A DNA stretch of 26,372 bases from JAWKUK01 sp041398605. GTDB lineage: Bacteria; Planctomycetota; UBA1135; GCA-002686595. The notes beneath the pieces were generated by a model that ran no database searches, was not told where the DNA came from, and worked only from the letters and a program-made list of their open reading frames with translations. Location of the stretch: the NCBI GenBank assembly GCA_041398605.1, contig JAWKUK010000038.1:1-26372 (forward strand), read 5' to 3'. The position numbers and the translations under genes are program-made. This document shows, piece after piece, positions 1-7,927 of this stretch; positions within the stretch are counted from its first letter, which is position 1, and each line of letters starts with the position of its first letter.

Positions 1-426
1 TGCCCCGAGGACCTCGACGAATTCCTGCGGCGCGTCGCCTTCATGATCGTCTGCGGCAACGGCGACGCACACCTGAAGAACTGGGGGCTCGTCTACCCCG
101 ACCGACGGCACGCTAGGCTGGGCCCCGCGTACGACCTCGTCTCGACCGTGGTGTACCCCGATCTCGATCGGGAGCTGGCGTTGGACCTGGGGGGGCGACG
201 GAGTTTCGCTGACTTGGATGGCTCGGTCTTCGGCGACCTCGCGCGCATGCTCTCGCGAAGTGAGCGCGAGATCATCGACGTCGTCGAAGACTGCCGGGAG
301 AGGGCGCTCCAGGTCGAGCGCCGCGACCTGGGGTACAACGACGACGAGCTGGAGCGACTCGATCGGCATGTTCGCTCGACGCCGTGGCTGCACGGGGGGA
401 AGAGCCGGCGAGGCAACGGCGGATGA
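1..426 (+). CDS. HipA-like serine/threonine kinase, C-terminal part (5' end outside window)
   Basis: The reading frame is open from base 1 and ends with TGA at 424-426, so only about 141 C-terminal residues are visible. The segment GNGDAHLKNW, followed by GPAYDLVSTVVY about 20 residues later, matches the HipA C-terminal kinase pattern: an N-x-D-x-H-x-x-N catalytic and metal-binding loop followed by the PAYDL motif. HipA proteins phosphorylate a translation factor or tRNA synthetase and act as the toxin of HipBA-type toxin-antitoxin pairs; the antitoxin partner, if present, would lie outside the window. The internal ATG at 43 is in frame but falls inside the catalytic region, so it is not the true start. 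Family assignment is fairly sure; the cellular target cannot be inferred. Confidence 0.82.
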   Translation, partial: CPEDLDEFLRRVAFMIVCGNGDAHLKNWGLVYPDRRHARLGPAYDLVSTVVYPDLDRELALDLGGRRSFADLDGSVFGDLARMLSRSEREIIDVVEDCRERALQVERRDLGYNDDELERLDRHVRSTPWLHGGKSRRGNGG

Positions 427-516
427 GTGACCGCGCGGGCAACGATCACCCCAACTCCCTCCGCGTCCGTGCATGCACCTCATCAGCTCCAGCCACCGCG
501 GACACGTCGCATCAAC

Positions 517-535
517 CCCCGGAGGACGTCCGGGG
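517..535 (+). terminator. Weak hairpin downstream of the HipA-like gene
   Basis: CCCCGGA and TCCGGGG form a perfect 7-bp stem around the 5-nt loop GGACG, about 90 bases after the hipA stop. No T-run follows, so termination is only a possibility. In DNA this GC-rich the stem could be chance. Confidence 0.25.
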
Positions 536-589
536 CCATGTTAGGGTTGGTCGGGGGCCCATCCCCTTGCTGATACTGGACTGGGTGCC

Positions 590-667
590 CTTGTTGCATT
601 GCTCGAGTCAGCCCCCTTGCAGGCAACGAAGGATGTGGCATGATCCCTCGGAACCCCCCGCCAGAAC
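590..667 (+). pseudogene. Remnant of an IS256-family element: transposase C-terminus plus element end
   Basis: Codons 590-643 read LVALLESAPLQATKDVA-stop. This matches LVAALESDPLYATKDVA-stop at the end of the transposase fragment at 7928-8779 in 14 of 17 positions. The similarity continues at DNA level past the stop codon, through GTGGCATGATCCCTCGGA and on to GCCAGAAC, at 611-667 versus 8749-8803. Upstream of about 578 the similarity fades. This is therefore the right end of a decayed copy of the same insertion sequence, in the same orientation as the copy at 7928. It ends about 50 bases before the start of the GRDP-like gene, so the operon at 716-7762 begins directly at an old IS boundary. 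Confidence 0.75.
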
Positions 668-715
668 GCTGGACATCCTCTGGGTGTTCCGTCACCAACC
701 AAATTGGAGTTTGCC

Positions 716-1201
716 ATGAACCAGACCGCAGTCGGCCGCCCCCTCACGTTCGAACAGTCGCATCAGCTCCTGCGCACCGATGAGGCCATGCAGGGCGCCC
801 TCGACAAGGTCGCCCAACTCGATTTCTCCATGCTTGGGCGCAAGTTGATGGAAGAGCGAGGCTGGACCCGCGAGTGCTGCGACGAGGTTGAGAACCTCTA
901 CCGCAAGTTCCTCGCGCTCAACGTCCGCTACCCGGGCAAGAAGATCTGTCCGTCGGGGCCGATCGACGAGTTCTGGCACGCTCACATCCTCGACACGCGC
1001 GCCTATGCCGCGGACTGCGAGTTTCTGTTCGGCGATTATCTCCATCACTTTCCGTACTTCGGCATGCGAGGTCCGGAGGATCGCGCAAACCTCGAGGCTG
1101 CGTTCGAAGAGTCGCTCAACCTGTTCGTGTTGCACTTCGGGATCGACCCCACCGCCGGTGATACGCAGGCCCGGAGCTGCTCGCCTCAGCGGTGTCCCTG
1201 A
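716..1201 (+). CDS. GRDP-like small protein with Cys/Pro-containing C-terminal tail
   Basis: A 161-aa soluble protein with no signal peptide. The start is ATG 716, preceded by GGAG six bases upstream; TTG 704 is in frame but lies upstream of that SD. The core, LYRKFLALNVRYPGKKICPS followed by GPIDEFWHAHILDTRAYAADC and DYLHHFPYFGMRG (residues 61-118), resembles the short bacterial members of the glycine-rich-domain-containing-protein-like (GRDP, DUF1399) family, with the characteristic D-x-F/V-W-H-x-H-I-L-D-T motif. After the fold the chain ends in a short tail, TAGDTQARSCSPQRCP (residues 146-161), containing two Cys and two Pro. It is the first gene of the operon; the next gene starts immediately after its stop codon. 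No enzymatic role is known to me. Inference: a carrier or modified substrate for the methyltransferases and oxygenase downstream, with a binding protein as the alternative. Confidence 0.72.
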   Translation: MNQTAVGRPLTFEQSHQLLRTDEAMQGALDKVAQLDFSMLGRKLMEERGWTRECCDEVENLYRKFLALNVRYPGKKICPSGPIDEFWHAHILDTRAYAADCEFLFGDYLHHFPYFGMRGPEDRANLEAAFEESLNLFVLHFGIDPTAGDTQARSCSPQRCP

Positions 1202-1900
1202 GTGTCTGAGGTCATCCGCACCTACTTCTTCGACCCAGAGGAAGATCGGCGTCTCGATGAGCGCAACGTCCACTTTTGGCGAGCGCTCGTCGGGCACGTG
1301 CAGGCTGATCGCAGCGTTTCTCCGGGCGCGACGTTGCTGGACATCGGCTGTCATCGTGGTGGGCTTCTAGAGTTGATGCTTGAGCGTCTGAAGCCGGCCA
1401 AGCTGATCGGTTTGGAGCCGCTCACGAGCGCAAGACGAGTGGCTTTCCAGCGCCTCGCCCGGTTCACGGCCGACGTGGAATTATTGGGTAGCGAAGACTG
1501 GTCCGAGCTACCTGACGCATGCGTCGACCTCGTGGTCGGACATGAGGTATTGCAGTACATCAGTGATGCCGCGGGAGTAATGACCGAAATTCGCCGAGTC
1601 CTCGCGCCAGGCCGGTTCGCGTACCTGATCCTGGGTTGTCACACGGAGAACCCGTTGTGGGCCGACTGGAAGCGCGAGCTCGAAGCACTCGGACATGAGG
1701 TCTTCGATCACGCGCCGCTAGATTTGATGGCCGCGGGTGTGCGTGCCGGGCTCACGCCCTCGGTCCGGCCCTTACGGGATAGCGGGTGGGCCTACTATGA
1801 TCCCAGCGTCTCGGGGGCGTTTTCGTACCCGTCCGTCGGGGCGCTGCTCGATCACCAGTTTCGGCATAAGTTGCTATTTCGATTCGAGCGCCACGAATGA
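1202..1900 (+). CDS. Class I SAM-dependent methyltransferase (first of two in the operon)
   Basis: Encodes 232 aa. GTG 1202 follows the TGA of the preceding gene with no gap, so translation is probably coupled; no separate strong SD is visible. The SAM-binding motif I is LLDIGCHRGG at residues 45-54, with an acidic residue in GLEPLTSARR at the end of the second strand. VDLVVGHEVLQYIS and EIRRVLAPGRFAYLILG match the motif IV and post-motif pattern of methyltransferase type 11/12 proteins. The acceptor substrate cannot be predicted from this fold. The C-terminal part, with several Tyr, Ser and Phe residues, is not a domain I recognise and may be substrate-specific. The gene overlaps the oxygenase gene by 4 bp (ATGA). 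Confidence 0.82.
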   Translation: MSEVIRTYFFDPEEDRRLDERNVHFWRALVGHVQADRSVSPGATLLDIGCHRGGLLELMLERLKPAKLIGLEPLTSARRVAFQRLARFTADVELLGSEDWSELPDACVDLVVGHEVLQYISDAAGVMTEIRRVLAPGRFAYLILGCHTENPLWADWKRELEALGHEVFDHAPLDLMAAGVRAGLTPSVRPLRDSGWAYYDPSVSGAFSYPSVGALLDHQFRHKLLFRFERHE

Positions 1901-2775
1901 GCGTTCCCGAGCTGCAGCTGTCCGCAACCGTGGGCGAGGCGCTTCGTGCCCTCGCGGCACGTCAGCCACTTGAGTCGCTCGAGGCGCGAGCGCTCGACCC
2001 CACGCGCCGACGAACGCTCGCTGACGAGCTCGCTTCAGCCGACTGGCGCGCCTTCGTCGTCGAGCTTGGTCGGACTTGGAGTGCCCGGGACCACGTCGTT
2101 GTCCGGGGGGGGCCCGTCGAGGGGGACGGCGCGACAGCGCTGCTCCTCGCGCTCGCTTTCGACGCCGCGTTCAAGCCTTATCGCCGAGACAAGATCGTCA
2201 AACTCTTTAGGATGTCACCGTGGACCACAGAGCTGTCGCAGACGCTACGCGAGGGCCACTTTCACACCGACTTGAGCACGGCTCTCCAGCCTCCGCGCGT
2301 AACCTTGATCCATTGTCGCAAGCCTGATCCGACGCCCGGCAGCGGCGTCGTCCGTGTCGCCCCGATCCGGAGTCTGCTTGCGGAGCTTCGCCGGCGCGGT
2401 GCCGACGAGGTCTTGCAGTTCATGCTCTCCGACACCGTCGAGATGGTCGATGATCGGGTCCAGGGATCCTGGTCCGGGATTATCGCAAGCGAGTCGAGCG
2501 TCCGGTTCCACCCTGAGACACTCAGGGCGGCCGAGCGTCGCGGAGCTCGCTTCGCCGACGCCCTCGAACGCCAGCTCGAGGTAATTCGTGACGCAGCACT
2601 TGCTGTGTCCGAGCCGATCGAACTCGGGCCGGGGGACGCGCTGTTCGTTTCTAATGTCCGCGCGCTCCATTATCGTGGAGCGTGCACCGTCCAGTATTTG
2701 GAGTTTCCTCGGCGCTTCGAGGCCCGGGAGATCCACGTCCTTCACCTCTGTGATGAGCCCATATGGCCCGAGTAG
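1897..2775 (+). CDS. TauD / clavaminate-synthase-like Fe(II)/2-oxoglutarate oxygenase
   Basis: Encodes 292 aa, starting at ATG 1897 in a 4-bp ATGA overlap with the methyltransferase. The iron-binding facial triad is visible: EGHFHTDLS supplies H123 and D125, and LFVSNVRALHYRGA supplies the distal H258. An Arg at about 272 (EFPRRFE) is correctly placed to bind 2-oxoglutarate. IHCRKPDPTPGSGVVRVAPI after the HxD, and VRFHPETLR before the distal His, fit the clavaminate synthase-like branch of the TauD/TfdA superfamily. Such enzymes hydroxylate, desaturate or cyclise small molecules or amino-acid side chains. Its place between two methyltransferases and a UvrA-like ATPase suggests a tailoring step on a shared substrate. 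It overlaps the next gene by 13 bp. Confidence 0.78.
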   Translation: MSVPELQLSATVGEALRALAARQPLESLEARALDPTRRRTLADELASADWRAFVVELGRTWSARDHVVVRGGPVEGDGATALLLALAFDAAFKPYRRDKIVKLFRMSPWTTELSQTLREGHFHTDLSTALQPPRVTLIHCRKPDPTPGSGVVRVAPIRSLLAELRRRGADEVLQFMLSDTVEMVDDRVQGSWSGIIASESSVRFHPETLRAAERRGARFADALERQLEVIRDAALAVSEPIELGPGDALFVSNVRALHYRGACTVQYLEFPRRFEAREIHVLHLCDEPIWPE

Positions 2776-5700
2776 ACCCCGAGTCCATCGAAGTTGTAGG
2801 CGCCAACGCCAACAACCTGCGAGACGTCGACGTCAGCTTCCCGATCGGAGGGGTGTCGATAGTCGTCGGGGTGTCGGGTTCGGGCAAGAGCTCCTTGCTC
2901 GCTAACACCCTCGCATGCGAGGGCAACCTGCGCCTGCGAACCTTCTTAGGGGTCGGCCAAGATCACCTCGCTGCACCAATGAGTAGCGCGTTCGTGGGGC
3001 GGATGCCACCGACCCTGCACCTGGGTCAGCGAGCCTTTCGAGCGTCGTCACGGACGACGGTCGGGACCTCGAGCGGGCTGCTCTCGCTGCTGCGGCGGAT
3101 GTTCGTTCGATGGTCGACGCCTTTCTCAGAGCGGAGCGGCGAGCCCGTCTTGCCTCCCAGCGTCGACACCTACACGCAATGGCTGCTCGAGCAGCACCGG
3201 GGATCGGTCAAGATTTGGGGGATACCGCTCTCGTTCGTGGCGACCGACGGCGTGGCGATGGCCGAGCGCCTGCGCGAGCTGGACTTCTCCAGCGTCACCG
3301 TCCGCAGCGAGACGGACTCTCCCAAGCGCTGGGAAAAAGGCCGCGTCGTCGCGCTCGACAAATTTGAGCCGCTCGCCGCGGGAACCCGTCACCTCGTCGA
3401 GACGGAGGTCGGGGGCCTCAACCTCGGGAAGCGGACAAAAGCGACGCGAACGCAGCTCGAGCAGCTGCTTTCGCGGGCCTTCGAGGCCGGCGAGGGGCGC
3501 GTGTTCGTCGAGCTCGGGGGCGCGGAAGAAGCCGCGCTCGACTCGCGAAGGCACTGGGTGAGCCCGAAGGATCCACTGCGCTACCGGCCTCCGAGTGAGC
3601 ACCTATTGTCGTTCAACGCGCCTGAGCACGAGGCGAGCGGCGCTTGTCCCGAGTGCCGCGGGCTCGGGCGCAGCACGACCCTCGACGTTGACGCGCTCGT
3701 CGTCCGCGCAGACCTGTCCATGCACGAGGGAGCCTTAGCGCTGTGGACGGCGAAGAACTACAAGTACGTCAACATTCAGCACGAGACGATTGAGGGCTTG
3801 CGTGGGCTAAAGGGTTTCAACCCCGATCGGCCCTGGTCCTCAATCAGCGAGGACGCGCGTCGGCTGGTTATCGAAGGGGCCGGCGACGAGCTGATCGTGG
3901 ACCTCGAGCGAGGTAGCGGCCGCAAGATGAGCAAGCCGCGTCGGTTCGAGGGCTTTCGTTCGGCGATCCTCGAACGGATCGGCAAGCGCGGCGCGACCGC
4001 CGAGCGGTTGGCCTTCCTCGTCGGCGAAGGTCCGTGTCCTCGCTGTTATGGTAGCCGCTGGTCCGCGTTGGCACGTGCGCTGCGGCTCGGCGGATATTCG
4101 ATCGCTGAGCTCCTGGCGCTTAGCTTTGCTGAGCTGTCCGCCCGCTGTGAGCCAAAGTCTGCGTTCGCGCGGGCGTTGCCCGCCGATGCGGGTCCTTACC
4201 TCGCGCAGCTGCAACGCCTCGCCGAGAGCTTCGTCGGCGTCGGCCTTGACCACATTAGCGGAGCTCGCGGGATGCTGGAGATCAGCGAGGGGGAGTCCCG
4301 GCGCCTGCGCTTGGCGGCGACTCTCGACGGCCGTCACAGCGGCCTGTGTTTGCTGCTCGACGAGCCCGCTCGCGGTCTGCACGACGAGGACGTCGACCGG
4401 CTCTCGACGACTCTGGCCGGCTTGCGGGGCACCCATAGCCTGATCGTCAACGAGCATCGGCGGCGGCTCGCGGCGGCGGCCGACTTCTTCGTCGAGCTCG
4501 GCCCCGGCGCCGGGCCCCACGGCGGCGAGGTCGTCCACGCGGGCAAGGTCCCCAAGCGCTGGTGGGCCGATTCGGGGCTCGTTCGCGAGCGTCGTCCGGT
4601 CCAGAAGCGAGGCCCGAAGCTGCAGATAAAGGGGGCGCAGGTCAACAACCTGGAGGGCGTCGATGTTGCGATCCCGCTCGGACACCTCGTTTGTGTGGTT
4701 GGTGTATCCGGCTCTGGCAAGTCGAGCTTCGTCCGAGGCGTGCTGGTGCCGGCGCTCGCCGCTGCGTTTGAGACCTCGCACGAGGCGCTGGACTTCGATC
4801 TGCGTCGCGGTCGCTGGACCTCACTGTCCGGAACGGAACACCTCGCCGGGCTCGTCGCGCTCGACCAGCGAGTGCCCGCGGCGAACCGGCGCAGCACGGT
4901 CGCCAGTTTTTTGGGCCTCGCCGAGCCGTTGCGCAGTCACTACGCCAAGTTGCCGGCGGCGGCGGCCGCGGGACTCCGTGCCAGCGATTTTGGCCTCAAC
5001 GCTGGCGAGGGTCGCTGCGATGAGTGTCTGGGAATCGGTGAGATCGAGGAGGCCGGCCACTGGCTCACTTGCCCAAGCTGCGGGGGCGCACGGTTCGGCT
5101 CCGCGGTGCTCGCAGTCCTCGACGGAGGCTACGACGTCGCGCAGATCCTCGAGCGATCGATTTCGAGTCTCTGCGCCGAGCCCTTCTTTGCGTTCGACGG
5201 CGCGCTGCCGCTCCTACAGACCATCGACGAGCTCGGCGTCGGGCATCTCTCGCTCGGGCGACGGCTCGACACCATCAGCGGCGGCGAGCTGCAGCGCCTC
5301 CGGATCGCCCGCGAGTTGAGCGAGCGCCCGCGCGATCGGCTGATGTTCGTGCTCGACGAGCCTGCGGCGGGCCTTCATCGCGAGGACGTCGCTCGCTTGC
5401 TCCGGAGCCTCGATCGAATCGTCCGGGAAGGGCACTCGGTCGTGGTCGTCGAACACAACCTCGAGCTTGTCGCGGCGAGCGACTGGATCGTCGAGTTCGG
5501 CCCGGGCAGCGGCCCGCGCGGAGGGCAGCTGATCGCCGCGGGGACGCCGAGCGAGCTGCGTGACAAGGACACCGCCACCGGTCGAATGCTTCGGGCCGCG
5601 CCCAAGCCGGCCAAGCTCGCGCGCCCAGCCGCACACCATCAGCTCGACGTGGCCCCCAGCCAAGCCGAGGCCGCTAGCGCGCTACGCTGGCTGCGAAGGC

Positions 5701-7013
5701 TGCTCGGGGACGACGTCCCCCCGCAGGAGCAAGAGCTCGAACACGAGGGAGTCCGGCCCGCGGTCGTCGTCGACGCAGGTCGCTTCGGCGACCGCCGAGT
5801 GCTCGAGTATGGAGGTCTCGATCGCGAGCTTGCATCGCTCATGCTCGAGTGCAAGCGCGCCGCCGATCGTGGCTTCGACGCGAGCGCGATGCTCGACGCC
5901 TGGGAGGCCGCCCCCTGCGCGCAATTGCGAATTCATCCTTTGATCCGGGAACTCTACGTCTGGGGGCCGCGAATTCCCGCGAGCGCGATCCGGCAACGGC
6001 GGGACCAACTGGCCAAACAGGGCCTCGAGTGGCTCGAGCACAAGGATCTCGGCTGGCTGCGCGCGCTCGGTGGACCGCTTGTATGCAACGATGCTAGTGA
6101 TCGTGACACACGAGCTCGCCTGCTCGAGAGCGCGCTGCTGCTCGGCGGGGGCTACGTCGAGCTGAGCGAGGGTTCGAAGCTGTTGGCGACCCATGGTCGC
6201 CGCCCCCTCGACCTCAAACGAGGGTTGGTCGGTCCCCACTCGGCGTCGGCCCACGACTTCGATCGCCACTCGCTTCGCGGCCGGTGTCCGTGCTGCAAGG
6301 GCCGCGGCCAGGTGCTCGGTTATGATCCGAACCTGGTCCTCGGTGACGGGCGAAAGCCTGTCGAGAGCATCGGCTTCTTGCATCCGGGCGCGCTCGCCGT
6401 GCTCAAGGGGGTCCACCGCAACGTCCTGTCGCCGTTCTTTCGGCGCATGATCGAAGAGGAGCTGTGGCCAGCTGGTCGTCCCGTAGCGAAGCTCCCCGAT
6501 CGCGAACGTGAGCTGCTGCTCCACGGATTTTGGGGCCGGCCCGGTCCCGGATCGTTCCTGCGGACCGCCAAGAGCAATCCCAAGGAAGTCGCGAGTTGGT
6601 TGCGCTGGGACGGCCTGTTCGCGCATGTACGCGAGAACGCCCCACGGGGCTCGCAGCAGTGGCGCGAGGCCCTGCTGGCGACCGAGAAGATGATCGAGTG
6701 CCCGGTGTGCGTCGGGCTCGGGCTGCGTCGGCACGTTTTGTTGTTCGAACTCGCCGGCCGCGGCTACGCCGATTGGCTCGCCACCGGCACCGTCGCCGAG
6801 CTCCGCCGAGCGCTCACCAAGCTCGCCGTGCCCAACGCCCGCAGCGAGCGAAGGCGGGGGCGCCTCGTCGAGGTGCTCGCTGCGCTCGGCGCCCGAAAGC
6901 TCGGGTCCACGAAGCTGCGCGAGTTCATCATCGATGGTCCCTGGACGATCCTCGCGCCCGCCGTCGTGGGCGCTTTCACCGACATGCCGGTTCTCACCCC
7001 AGGGGACGCATGA
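2763..7013 (+). CDS. Giant UvrA-like ABC ATPase with an additional C-terminal third zinc/insertion module
   Basis: Encodes 1416 aa, against about 940-970 for repair UvrA. Start ATG 2763. First ATPase half: Walker A GVSGSGKSSL (about residue 35), a region resembling the UvrB-binding domain (about 110-280), a zinc module with CPECRGLG (about 296) and CPRCYGSRW (about 424), a degenerate signature ISEGESRRLRLA (about 507), Walker B LLLDEPARGLH (about 530) and a His in VNEH (about 563). Second half: Walker A GVSGSGKSSF (about 647), zinc pairs CDECLGIG and CPSCGG (about 752 and 770), intact signature ISGGELQRLRIA, Walker B FVLDEPAAGLH and VEHN. From about 943 an extra 470 residues carry CPCCKGRG (about 1175), a YDPNLVL segment and CPVCVGLG (about 1313), which looks like another UvrA insertion module without Walker motifs. 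In this operon a role in self-resistance to, or recognition of, a DNA-binding product is more likely than housekeeping repair. Confidence 0.88.
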   Translation: MARVDPESIEVVGANANNLRDVDVSFPIGGVSIVVGVSGSGKSSLLANTLACEGNLRLRTFLGVGQDHLAAPMSSAFVGRMPPTLHLGQRAFRASSRTTVGTSSGLLSLLRRMFVRWSTPFSERSGEPVLPPSVDTYTQWLLEQHRGSVKIWGIPLSFVATDGVAMAERLRELDFSSVTVRSETDSPKRWEKGRVVALDKFEPLAAGTRHLVETEVGGLNLGKRTKATRTQLEQLLSRAFEAGEGRVFVELGGAEEAALDSRRHWVSPKDPLRYRPPSEHLLSFNAPEHEASGACPECRGLGRSTTLDVDALVVRADLSMHEGALALWTAKNYKYVNIQHETIEGLRGLKGFNPDRPWSSISEDARRLVIEGAGDELIVDLERGSGRKMSKPRRFEGFRSAILERIGKRGATAERLAFLVGEGPCPRCYGSRWSALARALRLGGYSIAELLALSFAELSARCEPKSAFARALPADAGPYLAQLQRLAESFVGVGLDHISGARGMLEISEGESRRLRLAATLDGRHSGLCLLLDEPARGLHDEDVDRLSTTLAGLRGTHSLIVNEHRRRLAAAADFFVELGPGAGPHGGEVVHAGKVPKRWWADSGLVRERRPVQKRGPKLQIKGAQVNNLEGVDVAIPLGHLVCVVGVSGSGKSSFVRGVLVPALAAAFETSHEALDFDLRRGRWTSLSGTEHLAGLVALDQRVPAANRRSTVASFLGLAEPLRSHYAKLPAAAAAGLRASDFGLNAGEGRCDECLGIGEIEEAGHWLTCPSCGGARFGSAVLAVLDGGYDVAQILERSISSLCAEPFFAFDGALPLLQTIDELGVGHLSLGRRLDTISGGELQRLRIARELSERPRDRLMFVLDEPAAGLHREDVARLLRSLDRIVREGHSVVVVEHNLELVAASDWIVEFGPGSGPRGGQLIAAGTPSELRDKDTATGRMLRAAPKPAKLARPAAHHQLDVAPSQAEAASALRWLRRLLGDDVPPQEQELEHEGVRPAVVVDAGRFGDRRVLEYGGLDRELASLMLECKRAADRGFDASAMLDAWEAAPCAQLRIHPLIRELYVWGPRIPASAIRQRRDQLAKQGLEWLEHKDLGWLRALGGPLVCNDASDRDTRARLLESALLLGGGYVELSEGSKLLATHGRRPLDLKRGLVGPHSASAHDFDRHSLRGRCPCCKGRGQVLGYDPNLVLGDGRKPVESIGFLHPGALAVLKGVHRNVLSPFFRRMIEEELWPAGRPVAKLPDRERELLLHGFWGRPGPGSFLRTAKSNPKEVASWLRWDGLFAHVRENAPRGSQQWREALLATEKMIECPVCVGLGLRRHVLLFELAGRGYADWLATGTVAELRRALTKLAVPNARSERRRGRLVEVLAALGARKLGSTKLREFIIDGPWTILAPAVVGAFTDMPVLTPGDA

Positions 7014-7762
7014 GCGAAGATCGCAACTACAGGCTCTACGGCGAATTCGGCGATCGCTATGACCTGCACACGCCGCCGCACCACTACAGCCGCGATCACG
7101 CCTTTGTGATCGAGCGAGCATGTGGCTTTCGCGGCGAAGGACGGCTCCTCGATCTCGGCTGTGGCACCGGTGTGCTGCTCGAGAAGGCGCTCGCGGCCGG
7201 GCTCGACCCGGTCGGCATCGACTCGGCGCCCAAGATGCTCGAGTGTGCGCGCGCGCGCGTCGGCGAACACCGAGCGCAGCTCCTGCCGATGCAGGCGCTC
7301 GCCGACGAGCAGGCGTTCGACTGCGTGGTGTCGCTGTCGTGGTCGCTCAACTACTGTCGAGACCTCGATGAGCTACGCGACGTCCTACGCCGCTGCCATC
7401 GTGCGCTGCGCCCCGGCGGCGGCCTGATCCTGCAGGTTGCTCATGCGCCCAACGCCGGCTCCGAGGCGCCAGCCTTCAACGTCGATCGAGAGCCCGGCCC
7501 CGGCGGCCCGAGGGACATTGTGCTGCGCTACCGGTTCTGGGCCGGCGGCTCCGAGACGATGGTCGCCGAGTACGAGTTCGAGTGCGTATCCACCGGCGAG
7601 CGCTTCGAGGAGCGCCACGAGCTCAGCGTCGCCAACCTGGGCCTCGTGACCGGGAGCCTCGCCGATCTCGGTTTCGAGAAGATCGAGGCACTCGACAGCT
7701 GGAAGGGCGAGCCCTTCACGGGCTCGATCAGCCCCTTTGTCCTGGCTCGACGAGGGCCGTGA
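7010..7762 (+). CDS. Class I SAM-dependent methyltransferase (second of the operon)
   Basis: Encodes 250 aa. Start ATG 7010 lies in a 4-bp ATGA overlap with the UvrA-like gene; the frame is open further upstream, but that part is antiparallel noise inside the UvrA-like gene. Motif I is LLDLGCGTGVLLEKA (residues 46-60), with acidic D71 in GIDSAPKML ending the second strand. The SLSWSLNYCRDLDELRDVLR stretch, followed by RALRPGGGLILQV, resembles the small-molecule N-methyltransferase branch that includes the sugar N,N-dimethyltransferases TylM1/DesVI. The N-terminal RLYGEFGDRYDLHTPPHHYS is also similar to the start of that group. It is probably a tailoring enzyme; the acceptor is unknown. Its stop overlaps the ATG of a truncated sixth gene. 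Confidence 0.82.
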   Translation: MSEDRNYRLYGEFGDRYDLHTPPHHYSRDHAFVIERACGFRGEGRLLDLGCGTGVLLEKALAAGLDPVGIDSAPKMLECARARVGEHRAQLLPMQALADEQAFDCVVSLSWSLNYCRDLDELRDVLRRCHRALRPGGGLILQVAHAPNAGSEAPAFNVDREPGPGGPRDIVLRYRFWAGGSETMVAEYEFECVSTGERFEERHELSVANLGLVTGSLADLGFEKIEALDSWKGEPFTGSISPFVLARRGP

Positions 7763-7927
7763 TGGACGGGCAACCGCTTCGGGTGAGTTGCTTCGCCGTG
7801 TTCGTGGAATACGGCGACGTTGTCGAGGTCCAGCACGCCGCCCGCGGCGAGCGACATCGCGCCGATCGTGCGACCGCCGAGCGACTAGGCGTCAATCCAG
7901 CGTCCGGGCGGAGAGCCAGCCGGCTAG
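7762..7927 (+). pseudogene. Start of a sixth operon gene, truncated by IS DNA
   Basis: ATG 7762 uses the A of the preceding TGA stop, the same coupling style as the other operon junctions. The first 20 residues (MDGQPLRVSCFAVFVEYGDV) look like a plausible globular N-terminus, whereas the reading further on becomes Arg-rich and antisense-like as it enters transposase DNA; it stops at 8481. The IS junction cannot be fixed from one copy but must lie between about 7830 and 7930, where the transposase frame becomes recognisable. The family cannot be recognised from so short a stretch. Alternatively this is intergenic DNA that is open by chance. Confidence 0.35.

Noticed and set aside
427..715. Several short overlapping frames between hipA and the operon
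   Set aside because: No coding signal apart from the transposase remnant at 590-643.
5682..7121. Minus-strand open frame of 479 codons across the UvrA-like C-terminal extension
   Set aside because: The plus-strand reading contains zinc-binding CPxC pairs and continues the UvrA-like protein without a break; the antisense translation has no recognisable motif.
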